This document shows positions 1 to 13,489 of a stretch of 64,000 bases of DNA, in pieces. The stretch comes from Triplophysa rosa (Eukaryota > Chordata > Actinopteri > Cypriniformes > Nemacheilidae). A program made the position numbers and the translations under genes. The notes beneath the pieces were generated by a model. The model was not told where the DNA came from, searched no databases, and saw only the letters and a program-made list of their open reading frames with translations. The stretch is taken from positions 24,766,072 to 24,830,071 of the forward strand of contig NC_079899.1 of the NCBI RefSeq assembly GCF_024868665.1, in the 5' to 3' direction. Each line of letters opens with the position of its first letter. Position 1 is the first letter of the stretch.

Positions 1-71
1 GGCTCCAAACCGAGGTTTCTTTAAGGGCTTATTCGGAGGCGGCGCTCAGTCCTTAGACAGAGAGGATCTAT
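1..71 (+). CDS. stxbp5: stxbp5 exon (third from last), partial
   Basis: Reads in the frame starting at base 2 as APNRGFFKGLFGGGAQSLDR and onward, ending with one base of a Phe codon before a GTAAGC donor at 72. The phase-1 end joins the next exon as CTA TTT GGC (Leu-Phe-Gly). The left end is cut by the window. Confidence 0.9.
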
Positions 72-534
72 GTAAGCCATCTTGCATTTAAAACTGGAAG
101 TGAATACCACCTTTATAAAATGTCTGAATGATCATTGTTGTCCTTTGCAGTTGGCGAGACGACAGCTGGCAAGGCCTCACGCAGTCTGGCGCAGCACATC
201 CCAGGACCGGGTGGTATGGAGGGCATGAAGGGGGCAGCGTCGGGTGTGGTGGGCGAGTTGGCGCGGGCGAGAATAGCTCTGGATGAGAGAGGACAGAAAC
301 TGGGCGAGCTGGAGGAGAGGACGGCGGCCATGATGTCCAGCGCTGACTCCTTCTCCAAACACGCGCATGACGTAAGATTATGGCTGACAGTTCACCGCAT
401 CGCTCTCTTATGCATTTTTTTCCTATTTTTAATGGTTTTGATTGCTGTGTTTTGCTTTTTTAGCATGTACATCATCTCTGTTTCCTCACCAGATTATGCT
501 CAAATACAAGGACAAGAAGTGGTACCAGCTCTGA
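1..534 (+). CDS. stxbp5: Tomosyn (syntaxin-binding protein 5), C-terminal exons, partial gene
   Basis: Three exons join in frame: 1-71 (partial at the window edge), 151-371 and 493-534. They give the tail of tomosyn: a GFFKGLFGGGAQSLDRED segment, a linker, then the R-SNARE motif and the ending KYKDKKWYQL with stop TGA at 532-534. Tomosyn is a large cytosolic WD40 protein whose VAMP-like C-terminal coiled coil binds syntaxin-1/SNAP-25 and blocks vesicle priming. The SNARE segment is complete here, with the zero-layer arginine in DERGQKL (codon 288-290). There is no membrane anchor, as expected for the family. The N-terminal WD40 repeats lie left of the window. The protein match alone would also fit the paralog STXBP5L, but samd5 and sash1 downstream point to STXBP5. 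Teleost a/b copy not determined. Confidence 0.95.
151..371 (+). CDS. stxbp5: stxbp5 exon with most of the R-SNARE motif
   Basis: The acceptor TCCTTTGCAG ends at 150 and the donor GTAAGA starts at 372. It encodes GETTAGKASRSLAQHIPGPG, a Gly-rich turn, then GVVGELARARIALDERGQKL and EERTAAMMSSADSFSKHAHD, the heptad-repeat SNARE helix. It ends in phase 0. Reading on into the intron gives an artefactual longer frame, so the exon end is set by the donor and by the family sequence. Confidence 0.95.
493..534 (+). CDS. stxbp5: stxbp5 last coding exon
   Basis: The acceptor TTTCCTCACCAG ends at 492. Codons IMLKYKDKKWYQL are followed by TGA at 532-534. This is the invariant tomosyn C-terminus; mammalian proteins end in Phe rather than Leu as far as I recall. 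Everything downstream to samd5 is non-coding. Confidence 0.95.
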   Translation: MMLKYKDKKWYQL

Positions 535-3022
535 GGTTCCTGCAAGGACTCGGCACACCTTCACATGAAGACAGCAGATCCATCATCTCGGTTTCTTTCT
601 TCTCTTCCTGTATATTTCTCTCTCTGATGTCCAGTAACTGCCATTCTCACCCAGCACAACGTCGCTCGTGCTGAAGAAAGGAAAGTAGGGAAGGAACGGA
701 TGGAGCAACACACCGAAATGTCCTTCCTTTTCTGGTGGCGGTTGAGTTTCCTCTCCTCAAACGGATCCCAACGCTGGTGCTGCCCGGTCCTGTATCTTCA
801 TCAGCCATGCTGTCATTCTCACTGCCATTCTGTCTGCGAAGAAAGTACGAAACAAAGCATTGTGGGACATTTAGGGGAACGAGACGATTACTGTGTGAGG
901 AAACCTGGACATACAGCTCACAAAGGACTAAAGTCTGCAGGATTGCCAAGCAAAAAGCTTCTGATAATCTGTCACTAGGGCAAGCATAGATCGTGTCTGT
1001 TGGTTTTCATTTATAAAGTTAGCATTTCAATTTTTTTTGTTTAGGTTAATTATATTAGCCGTTAAAGCAGCCGGATTGTCTTGCATACGGTGTGATGAAG
1101 TACCATTTCATTTCATCTCTAAAGGGCTGAAAGTTGCTACATTAACCACATATCATGTGATTCTTTTGTCGCGTCAAACTGCAGGCAGGCCTAGGCGAGT
1201 GAAGCTGATCTGATTATGTTTATCGTTTACGTGTTGGTTTACATGGATCAGATCGGACTGATGTACCTGTGCAGCACCAGACAAACTGATGCTGTCTGAA
1301 GGAAACGTCAAGGGGTAAATCCCAAGACGCTGAAGGTCACGTTTTACTCTGAAAACATTATTTTTATGAAGGTGAAGCACTCCACAGACGCACAGTTTTC
1401 ATTCATGTAACGTACAAAAACGATCATGTTAGTATCAGTACTGCCTTTATGAGATAAAAACAGCGAGTAATGAGAATGTAACAGAAGTCCCACAGATGAA
1501 TGGAATGATGGGTCACTGCTTAATTGTCGAAAATAATGTCAAAGTGCAAAAAAGAATTTACACCTTTTGTTTGTTTTGTTTCCTATTTGATTTTGGTGTC
1601 AAATGTAACCTGCCTACGTTTTCGTGAGATTCACAAAGAAATGTAAGGTATATAACTGGTTATACACAAACAGACTTTTTTTGTTCTGAGCTTTCTTTTT
1701 TTTCATGAAGCGACTCGAGCAAGAATTCGGAAGCGCGAGGCATGAATTTCATTGTGCCTTCTGATGATTGACATGTAAGAAACCTGTCCTCGTCCCAAGA
1801 GCCTAAGAATGCGACACCTGCGGAATGCGCCAAGCATATGCAAAACATTTCCCATGATGCAACAGCTCCTCTGCTCCCGAATGAGGAATCCTGACGGGCA
1901 GTCTGTCTGTTTTAAGGGGACTCGCAGTGTTAGATTTCATCCTATTTAACGCATTGATTGTTGTCATAATCAGTAAAGGACGGATGGATTTTTCCTTACG
2001 TCAGTTTATTTTCTATAATGCCTTTACAGCGGACTAATGCATGAGCCTGTCACCTCTCACAGAGAGTTTGAATATAGCTGAATATCTCTGTGCCGCAGTG
2101 GACATGACCAAGTACCACTTCATGTCCAATGCAACGCGATACTGTCGGTCAGCAACCCCCCCCCCCAGGGCTTCTTATCTGCCTTTGCTTTGCGACCCAT
2201 GAATATATGCTAACCTCGACCTGTGCGTGTCTATGTGTGTGTTAGTGAACATACATGTATTCGATGATATGTGTATGTTCACGTTTATATAAACTAAAGA
2301 TACAATGCATTTGTTGAGATTTTGAGAGTGTTCTCAAGTCTTTTTCTTATTTATGAGGTGCAGGAAAATGCTGCTATTTGTGTTGATTTAGTTCGTTGCT
2401 TTCCTATCAGGCACATCAAGGCTTTTCTGTTTCTTGTTTTTGTTTCTCACATTGCTGCCAATTGTTGTACATATGAAAACTTCTGAAGACAAACTTGAGA
2501 GTGATGACGCTGTCTGTCCATGACCTTGGGAGACTCCAAAGAGTTGCTTGGCTGTAAATGTCGATCTTTCGAGAAAGGAAGGGAAGCCTCCCATCTGCAA
2601 CGGTTTTTATTATTTAAAATACACATCGTGGTGTCTACACATTTATATATAGTGAGCAACTTGGCGTTTGTGTAAATATCTACCAGAAGGGCCATTTGCA
2701 ATGACTCTTCATACACTTCTCTGCTTCATATTTTTTTCTTTTCTATAAGCAGTTCTGTGGTTTTGCACTATGTGTTTTGAGCTTATAAGTACATCCATGT
2801 CATTTATTAATATTTTTGTAGTTTGTTTTCTCTTTTTCTTTATTATTCTTGGTAAGAATGTTAATTGTATTTTGGGCATATTTTTATTTTTTATGAAGGA
2901 CCAAAACCAGACAAATGCTCACATGTCAGTGGTGAACATCATGGGGTGCGTCACACTCTCAGATTTGTCCTCATTGTCAGTTTAATGATATTCGAATATA
3001 TTTATACATTTGAAATATACAG

Positions 3023-3047
3023 ATATATATATATATATATATATATA
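3023..3047. repeat. (TA)n microsatellite
   Basis: An uninterrupted run of about 12 TA dinucleotides within the presumed stxbp5 3' UTR. Confidence 0.9.
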
Positions 3048-3698
3048 AATGATTTACTTTTGTTTTTCAGAAATTTACAAAGGAATACTTTTAATATATT
3101 ATTTGAAATGAAAGGGTGCGTTTTAAGATGATACGTGGCTTGTGTATATATGAATCAGATATGGAATTGAAACACTTTTATGGTGAGCCATTGGCTTGGT
3201 TGTCTAAGAAGAACCAGATGATTCTGAATATTTGAAATCATTGGCAACTTCTGTACTGTTTGACCTCTGATTTCTCTTGCACAAAAGGCAGCATGAGATC
3301 CTGTGTTTACAAACTTGAAACAGCCTGCATTACGTTTTTTTATCATCATCGTTTGTTGTTTATGCTAGTGAGATGTTTGTAAATGAACAAATCGCAAGTA
3401 TTTACTCTTTATTATAGGCTAGATTTTTTCCTCATAGCATTGCTGTTTAAGTTCAGATTCTTTAACATTGTTTGAACGTAACTAGCTGATAATGTACTCC
3501 AGAAAACATGCTATCTGAAGAGTTGATTTTGTCAAACAAGTTCTTGGGGATAAATAATGTGTGGGCTTGCCGGTTTTCTCCTCATAGCCAATTTATTGTA
3601 CAGTTTTACTAATCAAACTTTCACATGAATGTTTGTCTTTATCTGCTGCCGCCCAACAATTTAGGAAACCTGTTTATAGACATAACTGTGCAATTGAA

Positions 3699-3704
3699 AA
3701 TAAA
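3699..3704 (+). terminator. stxbp5: Candidate poly(A) signal AATAAA
   Basis: A canonical AATAAA in GAAAATAAATG with a T/G-rich stretch about 25 bases on. Plausible as the distal cleavage signal of stxbp5, but only by motif. Confidence 0.3.
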
Positions 3705-3706
3705 TG

Positions 3707-4639
3707 TAAAAGAAAGATGGAGTTCTTGCAGTTTTGATTCGAGCACACTTCATAATACTTGCTGTGGCCACCAGATGTCGCGGTTTCACACCACGCACCC
3801 AAAATCAAATGTTTTCAGGCTCCCAAGAATGAAGTTCATTTAGAAAAGGTCTAGTTAATAAAAAAGCCTGAAATAACATGAACTCTTTAAACCTAAAGAG
3901 AATTTAAGAACGTATGCGTCACATATGGTCAGGATGTTAGGAAGAACTGAATCAGCAAACAGTTAAAGAATGAACAAGAGGGTGATGAACGATATAACAA
4001 AGCGTATTTTCCTAAAGCACAAAGTTAAAGAATGTTTTTTCAAGCTTTTATGCTTTTACCATCTATTTGGTAATATTTATGTCTCTTATTAAACAGTCAA
4101 CTTATTCAAATATTATCAAACATACGGCTTCATAAATTGCTAATAATAACAAACAAAACAATAAGACAATTTAATATTTATTAAAATAATGGCTTTTAAT
4201 GCCCAAGTGAAACAAATATACTTGAAGCATCTTTACCATCTCACTATATTAACCCAGTGAAACTCAACAAGAAGGCCTCAATAGGACTTAAAATTGTTTG
4301 AAATAAGACAAAACGCAAGAAAATAGGCTGCAAAATCTAAAATATCTATCTAAACTAATATAGAAATTAAGATATTAGTTTATAACATTTACATTTATGC
4401 ATTTGGCAGAAGCTTTTATCCAAAGAGACTTACATTGCATTGTACTATACATTTGTTTTTTTTAAGTATGTGACAAAAACAAACAAACAAAAAATATATA
4501 TATTTTAGGTTACTGCAAGCTCTACAATATTTTATTGGGAAGAAATTGTGAGTAATGGGGCATTTAAATGTTGTGGACAACAGGGAGGGCTTGAAGTCAA
4601 AAAGGATTAGATCCACCGTGTAAGTCCTTTTATCTCGAC
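3707..4639. other. Intergenic, AT-rich, no gene seen
   Basis: Low-complexity AT-rich sequence between stxbp5 and the samd5 promoter patch. Apart from a SINE/LINE tail fragment at 4387-4470 I recognise nothing in it. Confidence 0.5.
4387..4470 (-). mobile_element. SINE/LINE 3'-tail fragment
   Basis: Contains GCATTTGGCAGAAGCTTTTATCCAAAGAGACTTACA-type sequence. This is the reverse complement of the GTAAGTCGCTTTGGATAAAAGCGTCTGCTAAATG tail shared by fish L2-like LINEs and tRNA-SINEs. The same tail occurs in the intact SINE at 6227-6375. The tRNA head is missing here. Confidence 0.6.
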
Positions 4640-5095
4640 TAATTACGGTTTTCTAACAGCGCCGCAGTTCCGGAAACGGCCTGCAGGAGTCGCCAAAATC
4701 AACACGAGATTTGACGCATCAGAATGAAGGGGAGGGAAACTTCAATTTGGCGTTTAGGGCTCCGTTGGATTACAACCCTGTCCGTGACATCTTTTCTGTT
4801 ACCTGCAATCGCTGTTGTCTGGAGGTTCAGAGCTATGGAAAATATACGGACACACGAAAGAAAGCGACTTTGTGAAAGAGCGAATCTCAATGACACTAGA
4901 TACAAACGCCAGTTTATTTACTGAACAGCGGATGATTCGAGCGCTACACTGTATCTCCATCTGCTTTATTGTGTCTCGATCATAAACTTGCGTGCTCGTG
5001 TGCAATGAAAACACGAATATGTGAGGAAAGAAACACTTTTGGGACGGGATCGCGGGATCGATGTCGACATTCGTGTGTTGAAAGTTACCGTCGAG
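4640..5095 (+). promoter_or_regulatory. Candidate samd5 promoter / 5' non-coding exon
   Basis: A stretch with clearly more CpG than its surroundings (AGCGCCGCAGTTCCGG near 4660; GGGATCGCGGGATCGATG near 5046) ends at a donor-like GTCGAG|GTAAAT (exon end 5095). It lies 1.3 kb upstream of the samd5 coding exon in the same orientation. I infer a transcription start region. No ORF in it resembles a known protein. Confidence 0.3.
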
Positions 5096-5339
5096 GTAAA
5101 TATGCACTTTGAACTTTGTTTACGTAAATGCGTTGAACGTACTGTAAAGCGAAATGAAATGAGGATGGGATCATTTGAGAATGCATAAATCTGTTGTGTT
5201 ATGCACTTGTTGTTTAGTTCTGCAGTCTAGTTTTCCTGCTAAAAAACCATTCCAATTCCAATTGTTTCCAATACAAACCTTCAGCTGTTTACCAATGAAA
5301 CCATTTTAAAAAATGCATTTATGTAGTGCGTTTATTCCA

Positions 5340-6178
5340 GTAGGATTTAATCGAGGTGTTTATTGGTTCCTTTCCGGCAGATAATAGAACCCAACACATC
5401 AGTAGAGACCCACAGAGACCGTTATAGTTTCCATAAATCAAATACAATTCCCACTATACCTATTAAATCCAATAGAACTTCTGTGATGATTTCTAATGTG
5501 TGTTTTTTTCTGCAGGGTAGTAAAAAAACAATAGAAACCCAACAGAAACCATTACAGAAATTCTAATGGTTTCCATTATCCATTATGAACCATTAGCTTT
5601 TTCCATTAATACCATTACAAAATTCTTTTTGTTGTGTGTTTTGGGCATTATTTCCAATCGGATTTAACATCCCACCAGTAGAACCATTACAGTTTCCATT
5701 ACAACCAATACAAATCCCTTTAAAACCATTATAACTTCTTTAATGGTTTCTATTGTTTTTTTTCAGCAGGGTACCCTGCTGAAAAAAACCATAGAAACCT
5801 AATAGAAACCATTACAGAAATTCCAATGGTTTCCATTAAAATACCATTATGAACCATTAGGTTTTTCCTTTAAAACCATTACAAAATTATTTTTGGTACC
5901 CTGCTGAAAAAACAATAGAAACCATTACAGAAATGACTATGGTTTCCATTAAAATACCATTATGAACCATTAGGTTTTTCCTTTAAAACCATTACAAAAT
6001 TATTTTTGTCGTGTGTTTTGGGCATTTTCCAATCGGATTTAACACCCCACCAATAGAATCCATCACATACCAGTAGAACCATTACAGTTTCCATTGAGAT
6101 CAATACAAATCCCTTTAAAACCATTCAATCCAATAGAATTTCTGTGATGCTTTCTAATGTGTCTTTTTCAGCAGGGCA
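5340..6178. repeat. Cluster of nested short MITE copies (ACCCTGCTGAAAAA ends)
   Basis: Dense direct and inverted repetition of short blocks such as AAACCATTACAGAAATTC, ACCATTATGAACCATTAGG and TTTAACACCCCACCAGTAGA. Ends of the type CAGCAGGGTA / TACCCTGCTGAAAAAA appear near 5510, 5764-5781, 5897 and 6163. Two ends meet head to head around 5764-5781 as a perfect palindrome. Most simply this is several copies of one small terminal-inverted-repeat element inserted into or beside each other. Confidence 0.65.
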
Positions 6179-6226
6179 CTGATGCTGCCGGCAAAAAAGA
6201 ACTGAGGGCTTTGGGAATATGCAATA

Positions 6227-8244
<2,018 letters not shown>

Positions 8245-8584
8245 TTAAAACGATACCTCACCCAAAAATGAAAATTCTGTCATCATTTACTCACCCTCAG
8301 ATTGTTCCAAACCTGTAAACATTTCATTGTTCTGATGAACACAAAGGAAGATATTTGTAAGAATGTCAGTGACCAAACAGATTTCATCCCCCATTGACTC
8401 CCATAGTATTTATTTTCTCTACTATGGCAGTAAATGGGGGGACGAGATTTGTTTGGTCACTGACATTCTTACAAATATCTTCCTGTGTGTTTAGCAGAAC
8501 AAAGAAATGTTTACAGGTTTGGAACAATATGAGGGTGAGTAAATGATGACAGAAATTTCATTTTTGCGTACACTATCCCTTTAA
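8245..8584. mobile_element. Angel-like TTAA MITE, full palindrome
   Basis: 340 bp bounded by TTAA at 8245 and 8581. The left arm runs CACCCAAAAATGAAAATTCTGTCATCATTTACTCACCC, then GTTCCAAACCTGTAAAC, and is mirrored by GTTTACAGGTTTGGAACAATATGAGGGTGAGTAAATGATG on the right, ending ACTATCCCTTTAA. The two arms meet around 8410, so the copy can fold into one hairpin. The family is very common in cyprinid genomes; I recall it as Angel, but the name is from memory. Confidence 0.85.
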
Positions 8585-9715
8585 TAACTGAAATGATTTT
8601 TTTTGCAGTGTTGGAATATCACATTTTAAACGAATAATTTTCAGTGAACACATCAAATCGCTCCCTGGTTTTATTTCAATTTTTTGCTTGACATTTGTAC
8701 TCATCATATGAGGATTTATGATAACCAGTATGTCTTATATAAACCCAGTATTGTCTGTTGTCAGCCTGTAACAGCGTGGATCTCTGACAGCGCTCATCAT
8801 GAGTCTGCGGTGAGCTTTTGCCGACCCTCCGCTGCATTTCTTCTGTCTCGAGTCGTGTCTCCATTATCTCGTCCCATCTATCTGGTGACAGGTGACTTCA
8901 TTACGGTCTCGGCATATAGAGAAGCATTCAATGTCTCACGCCACGCCGAAGTCTTCATTATCATTACTGCTATTTGCATTTGTAAAGAGTGTCCCACTTT
9001 TAAAACGTCTTCTCTTGCTTTCCTGCTTTCACGGAATGCAAACCGCTGCTTTCCGGATTGTCTTGCAAATTGAGATGAGCGCTTGTGTGCAGAGATTGAG
9101 CGCGCTTGATTTAAACACGCTCGGGTGCTTCACTGTGGACTGAAAGGGATGTTGGGAGAAGAAAATTAAGGCTTACAGGAACCGTCTTTGTCATTATTTA
9201 CTCATTGCCGTTTGTGATTTTGTCGTCTTCAATGGGACACAACAAGAAACATTTTGTGAAAAATCTTGATGCTGTTCTGTTTCATATACTAAAGATCGTG
9301 TCTGTCAAGCTTCTGAAAGGAGAAATACACATTAAATAACACACAAGTCTTTATGACTTCACACTGTAGTGCATTTCAAATGAAGCCCAACGTGTCTTTA
9401 TTCACAGATCATTTCTCTTTTGCGTCCATCTCTGAGTAGGTGTTACTTTGTCATTTCTGAAACAACGCAGATGTGAGAAAATAATGTCAGAACTGTCGTC
9501 TTGTGGTGAATAGATCTCGTGTGTTTAACTCAAATGTACATTGACGGTCTTGTCCAGGTGAGTCACTGGTCTGCTGTGTATCAGGGGAACGCTGGAGACA
9601 TCTCAGCTCTGTTTTGTCTCTGGATTAGGCTTGAACTGGATTTTGAATGCTGCTCCACGTTTCATTCTAAAACTTTGTCACATTGTCTTCCCCCCCAAAA
9701 AGATTGTGTGGTTTG
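8585..9715. other. Unique sequence, no gene seen
   Basis: Contains an open frame at 8684-9073 without similarity to any family I know and without exon borders. I treat it as chance. No repeat is evident. Confidence 0.4.
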
Positions 9716-10098
9716 AATCGGAGCGAATCTGTTGTTAGATTTAGAGCGAATCTGTTGTTTATATTTGAGTGAGTTGAGTATTTGAATCCGAGTGAATCAG
9801 TTCAGTTGTTTTACTCCGAGTGAATCTGTTAATTCTATCTGAGTGAATTGTTTTTAAATCAGATTGAATCTGTTGTTTTCCTAAGAGTGAATCTGTTATT
9901 TCAGAGTGAATCGGTTGTTTTATTGAGAGTGAATCTGTTGTTTAAATCTGAGTGAAATAGTTATTTGAATCGGATTGAGTTTTTGGTTTATATCTGGGCG
10001 AATTAGTTGTTTGAATCAGTTGTGTTATCTAGAGTGAATCTGTTGTTTGAATCCGAGTGAATCAGTTGTTTTATTCGGGGCGAATCTGTTTTTTGTAT
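9716..10098. repeat. Minisatellite, about 24-bp unit
   Basis: Imperfect tandem copies of GAGTGAATCTGTTGTTTNAATC-like units, roughly fifteen, of varying length (about 20-28 bp) and with drifted sequence. There are no unique spacers, so it is not a CRISPR-type array. Confidence 0.85.
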
Positions 10099-10438
10099 TG
10101 GTTCCATATAGTAGTGCTTTACACAGAACTTGTCGAGTGATGTAACATGTTTTCATTATAAATGATGCTGTAGATGGTCACGTGACACCCAGACATGATC
10201 TGAGAGTTCTTGAAGATCACGTCTAGATCACTGCTGTTGTTTTTAGCAGCTTGATAGATGAATTAAACTCAGACAGAGATGGATCGCTTACTCACGTCAA
10301 TTACAATTGTCAAATTTAGGTTAAATTGTCATTGGATAATCCACAGGGGAGTGAGACACACGGGTCAGTGTGCACAGCTGCTGTCGCTGAATGAACTTCT
10401 TAAACACTACATATCTGAGCTCAGACGCACACTCTTTG

Positions 10439-10660
10439 TTAAAGGGATAACTCAGCCAAAAATGAAAACTCTAAGTCGTTCACTCGCCCTCATGTCATTA
10501 CAAACCTGTATGAGTCTCTCTCTTCTGCAGAACACAAAAGTAGAAATTTTAAAGAATGTTGATCATAACATTGAACCCCATTGACCTCCGTTTTTTATGA
10601 ACACAAAACCACTAAAACATTTTTCAATTCAGTTTCACTGAAGAAAGAGTCATGTATTCA
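10439..10660. mobile_element. Angel-like TTAA MITE, truncated
   Basis: Starts at TTAAAGGGATAACTCAGCCAAAAATGAAAACT and carries the family core (CTTCTGCAGAACACAAAAG, then CCATTGACCTCCG, then GAACACAAAACCACT). The right terminus is lost just before TAGGGCTGTGCGATATTG at 10673, the end of another element. Confidence 0.75.
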
Positions 10661-10759
10661 ACTAGGGCTGTGCGATATTGAATGCGGTATGCGATAGTAT
10701 GCTAAATAATGCGATGTACGATATGCGTCACAATAATGGTTTAAGTTTGTAAAACATAT

Positions 10760-11324
10760 TTAAAGGGGTCATATGGCGCGAATACGTGTTTTTCTGTGTC
10801 TTTGGGGTGTTATAAATTGCCCATGCGTGTATTAGACACGTAAAATTGCAAAAATGAAAGTGTGGGAACAAAAGATGCATTCTATCTGAAAGCGAATGCT
10901 CACCCAGACCTGCCTGAAACGCCTCGTGTAACCACACCCCCACAAATCTACATCAGTTGGTGGTCTGAGTTGACTAAGACCGCCCAAATATATACGCAAG
11001 TAAGGTGGGCGTACCTGTCAGTCCAATTGAAGAGGAACCTGATGTTCCAAATATGGTAAGAGACGTTACATTTCCCTCACACGCTTGCGGCATTCGACCA
11101 ATCACTACGCACTGGTGAACTGGCCAATCATAGCACACCTCGCTTTTCAGAGCCATGAGCTTTGTTAAAAATCTGCGTGTTTCAGAGAGGCGGAGCAAAG
11201 AGATACAAACATGTACGGTATGTGGAAAATACAGCGTGTTTGAACCTTAAATCCTGTATACACATACATTACATCTAAAACAAACCATAATATTCGTTTC
11301 AGCCGTGTCATATGACCCCTTTAA
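10760..11324. mobile_element. TTAA element, 565 bp, copy 1
   Basis: Flanked by TTAA at 10760-10763 and 11321-11324, with inverted ends AAAGGGGTCATATGGC and CATATGACCCCTTT. The interior is nearly identical to the copy at 57587-58155. No transposase is encoded, so this is a non-autonomous element of a TTAA-target superfamily (piggyBac- or Kolobok-type; I cannot decide). It interrupts older repeat sequence that begins TAGGGCTGTGCGATATTG. Confidence 0.9.
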
Positions 11325-11859
11325 TATAACCAAAGTTTTATATTTTCTATAGATATTTTTCCATAGTAAAACTTGCTCATGCGCTTGCTTGAGTGTTCTT
11401 CTTGCTGTAGATGAATGTTTAGCAATAGGATCTGAAAGCGTACGTAAGAGCGTTGGAGAACGCACCTGCTCGCACTGACTATTAAATGTGTGAAATGAAT
11501 GAATGTTCCTGCTGCTGTGGGCAGAGGTCCGCTGTGATGTTTATCTCCGGGTGACCCGAGGGTACGGGGTGACCCCACAGCTGTGACCCCAGCAGTTGGG
11601 ATTACTTGAGTTTGAGGGATTACCACCCAACATACATGTCATTTCACATGAACCTGTGGCCTTACAACAGCAGTTTAAACCCACTCAGACATCTGATTGT
11701 CATTGACCGATGACGTGAATGGTCCGAGTTCTGCTCACGTGTCTGTCTCAGATGCCGCAGAGGAAAACGTTATTGCTCAGATGTTGCTCTTTCAAAGCTC
11801 AGGAGATTTGATGAAGTTCTCATTTGGGTTCTAAGGATCCACTTAGGAGAAATAAAGAG

Positions 11860-12175
11860 AGAATCAAATGAGAGTGTAATTGTTGAAACGCATGAAGAGT
11901 CTGGAGGTGTAATCATCTGGATTTGATGAGAAATCTTCAATAATATTGACTTTTGATCGCAGACTTGAGAAATCTGAGCTCAGTTTGACACGTTGTTGAC
12001 ATCTCTTCTGAAACTCTAATGACACACACATTTGGGTGATTTCTAGCTGTTTTTCTCAGTAGAAATATCTGAGAAGCAGATGAGACTTAAGCAAAATTTC
12101 CATGGGCTCTCCATTTAATCTCACTGATGTCTAGAAGTAATAATAAAGATATTACTGAGATCTCATCTGTGATTT
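11860..12175 (+). repeat. Dispersed repeat R1, copy 1
   Basis: Shares long blocks with 54455-54720 (same strand) and 56600-56945 (opposite strand): GTGTAATTGTTGAAACGCATG, AATAATATTGACTTTTGATCG, AAATCTGAGCTCAGTTTGAC and AGAAATATCTGAGA. No terminal repeats or coding potential seen. Family not recognised. Confidence 0.7.
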
Positions 12176-12252
12176 TTTTCTTTTTTACATAAGCAGCAAA
12201 ACCTTGTCTAATTGTCAAGACTTGCTTTGCTCGTATAAGCACTTACAGTACT

Positions 12253-12649
12253 TTAAAGTCCCAGTGAAATTAAAAATTACAATTTTTTCATCAAACATTG
12301 CAGCGTTTATTGTAAATAGTTTATCAATGTGGGTCATTCTCTTTTTAAAATTTGTGTGCCCTCATAATCTTAAATTCAAATCTGAAAATGCACTTCGGTC
12401 ATGTAATAACTATCCATCTTAAATGACGTAAATTAGACGGCTTGGGCGGAGCATCCGTTAACTCCTCCCCTTCAACTGTCAGTCTACTGCCAGTTCCATT
12501 TCAAAATGCAACGGCTTTCTTTATACATCCAATCAAATCGCAGAGAAAGACGAAAGCCACGACCACTTTTTTCTCAATCGAAATTACATTTTACTCAGAA
12601 ATGCATAAAAAATACAGAAGTATAAACTTCCGGTTCACGGGGACCTTAA
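12253..12649. mobile_element. TTAA MITE with AAAGTCCCAGTGAAA ends
   Basis: 397 bp between TTAA at 12253 and 12646. The inverted ends are AAAGTCCCAGTGAAATT and GGTTCACGGGGACC (imperfect). The open frame at 12442-12726 runs out of this element and has no protein similarity I recognise. Confidence 0.6.
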
Positions 12650-13489
12650 GAACTAAAATGATGACTAAAAATAAAAAGGCACGTATCTCTCATGTGTGTT
12701 CATTAAACATCACTAAAGTCCAGTAAATCCTGTCGATAAATGGAAATGGAGTGTCTGAGCCTCATTTGTGGGACAGACTGTCAGGCGGTGAGCACTGAAT
12801 CAATGCTGATGGGCCTTATTTCGCTTCCAGTTGCATTCTGGGAAAATGGGATGTGCCATTGGACGTTGGCTTATATTGTCTGCTGTACGGCACAATCAAT
12901 TTGTGTTTCCCGTCTCTGTTCGCCTTCATGCATGGATGCTCTGAAGCGACACATACAGTTTGTCGGTTTAACTGTGTTAGCGGAACAATTATTGTAATCT
13001 AGGGCGGTTGTAAATGAGCTAACAGTCAGAGCTCAATCTGATGTGTTTCAATGAAATCACAGCATCTCTTTAGTGGATTAAAACACCAGCAGTAAAGTGT
13101 CTGGACCACATGATGTGATTGTTCTCAAACACTGATGTCAGTCTGATGTGCAGAATTTTAAATCTATTTGCTTTGAGGTTTGCGAGTCATCATATAATAC
13201 AGTGTATAGATGTTGTGCAGATCTGTTGTACCAGGGAGACGGGATGATTATGCTCTGCGTTCAGCGCCTGTTTTGCATTTATATGAGCAGACAGACGGGA
13301 TTTGGATTCTCTATAATTCAAACACTTTAGTTGAGCGAACACAGCTGTGCGAAGAAATGTTACCGGCTGCAGCGAGAGAACCAAGGAGCCCGTCAAAACA
13401 AGAGCTGAAATTCAACAATCCTCACACATCTATAGACTCACAAAACAAACTGAAGCCGTGAGAACTGATGGATGTAACCGAGGCTGTTG
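12650..13489. other. Unique sequence, no gene seen
   Basis: I see no repeat and no exon. The short frames at 12740-12997 and 13148-13461 look like chance. Confidence 0.4.

Larger units (their letters stand above)
535..3706 (+). other. stxbp5: stxbp5 3' UTR, probable extent
   Basis: About 3.1 kb of AT-rich, mostly single-copy-looking sequence after the tomosyn stop codon, with no defensible ORF and no recognisable transposon. Long 3' UTRs are common for synaptic genes. The best poly(A) signal I see is AATAAA at 3699-3704, followed by T/G-rich sequence. The 3' boundary is inferred; earlier or later sites are possible. It contains a poly-C run near 2158-2166 and a TA microsatellite at 3023-3047. 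Confidence 0.5.

Noticed and set aside
4724..5107. Frames of 66-102 codons in the CpG patch upstream of samd5
   Set aside because: No family similarity and no splice-consistent continuation into the SAM exon; better read as promoter/5' UTR sequence.
8684..9073. 129-codon frame in unique sequence
   Set aside because: No recognisable domain, no good start context, no exon borders; length is within chance for 64 kb in six frames.
9716..10098. Regular repeat resembling a CRISPR-like array
   Set aside because: Units are contiguous and diverged with no unique spacers, in a vertebrate genome; it is a minisatellite.
11101..11125. GTGAACTGGCC as the missing samd5 peptide MNWP
   Set aside because: It is inside the 565-bp TTAA element and occurs again in copy 2 at about 57940; the surrounding codons do not match.
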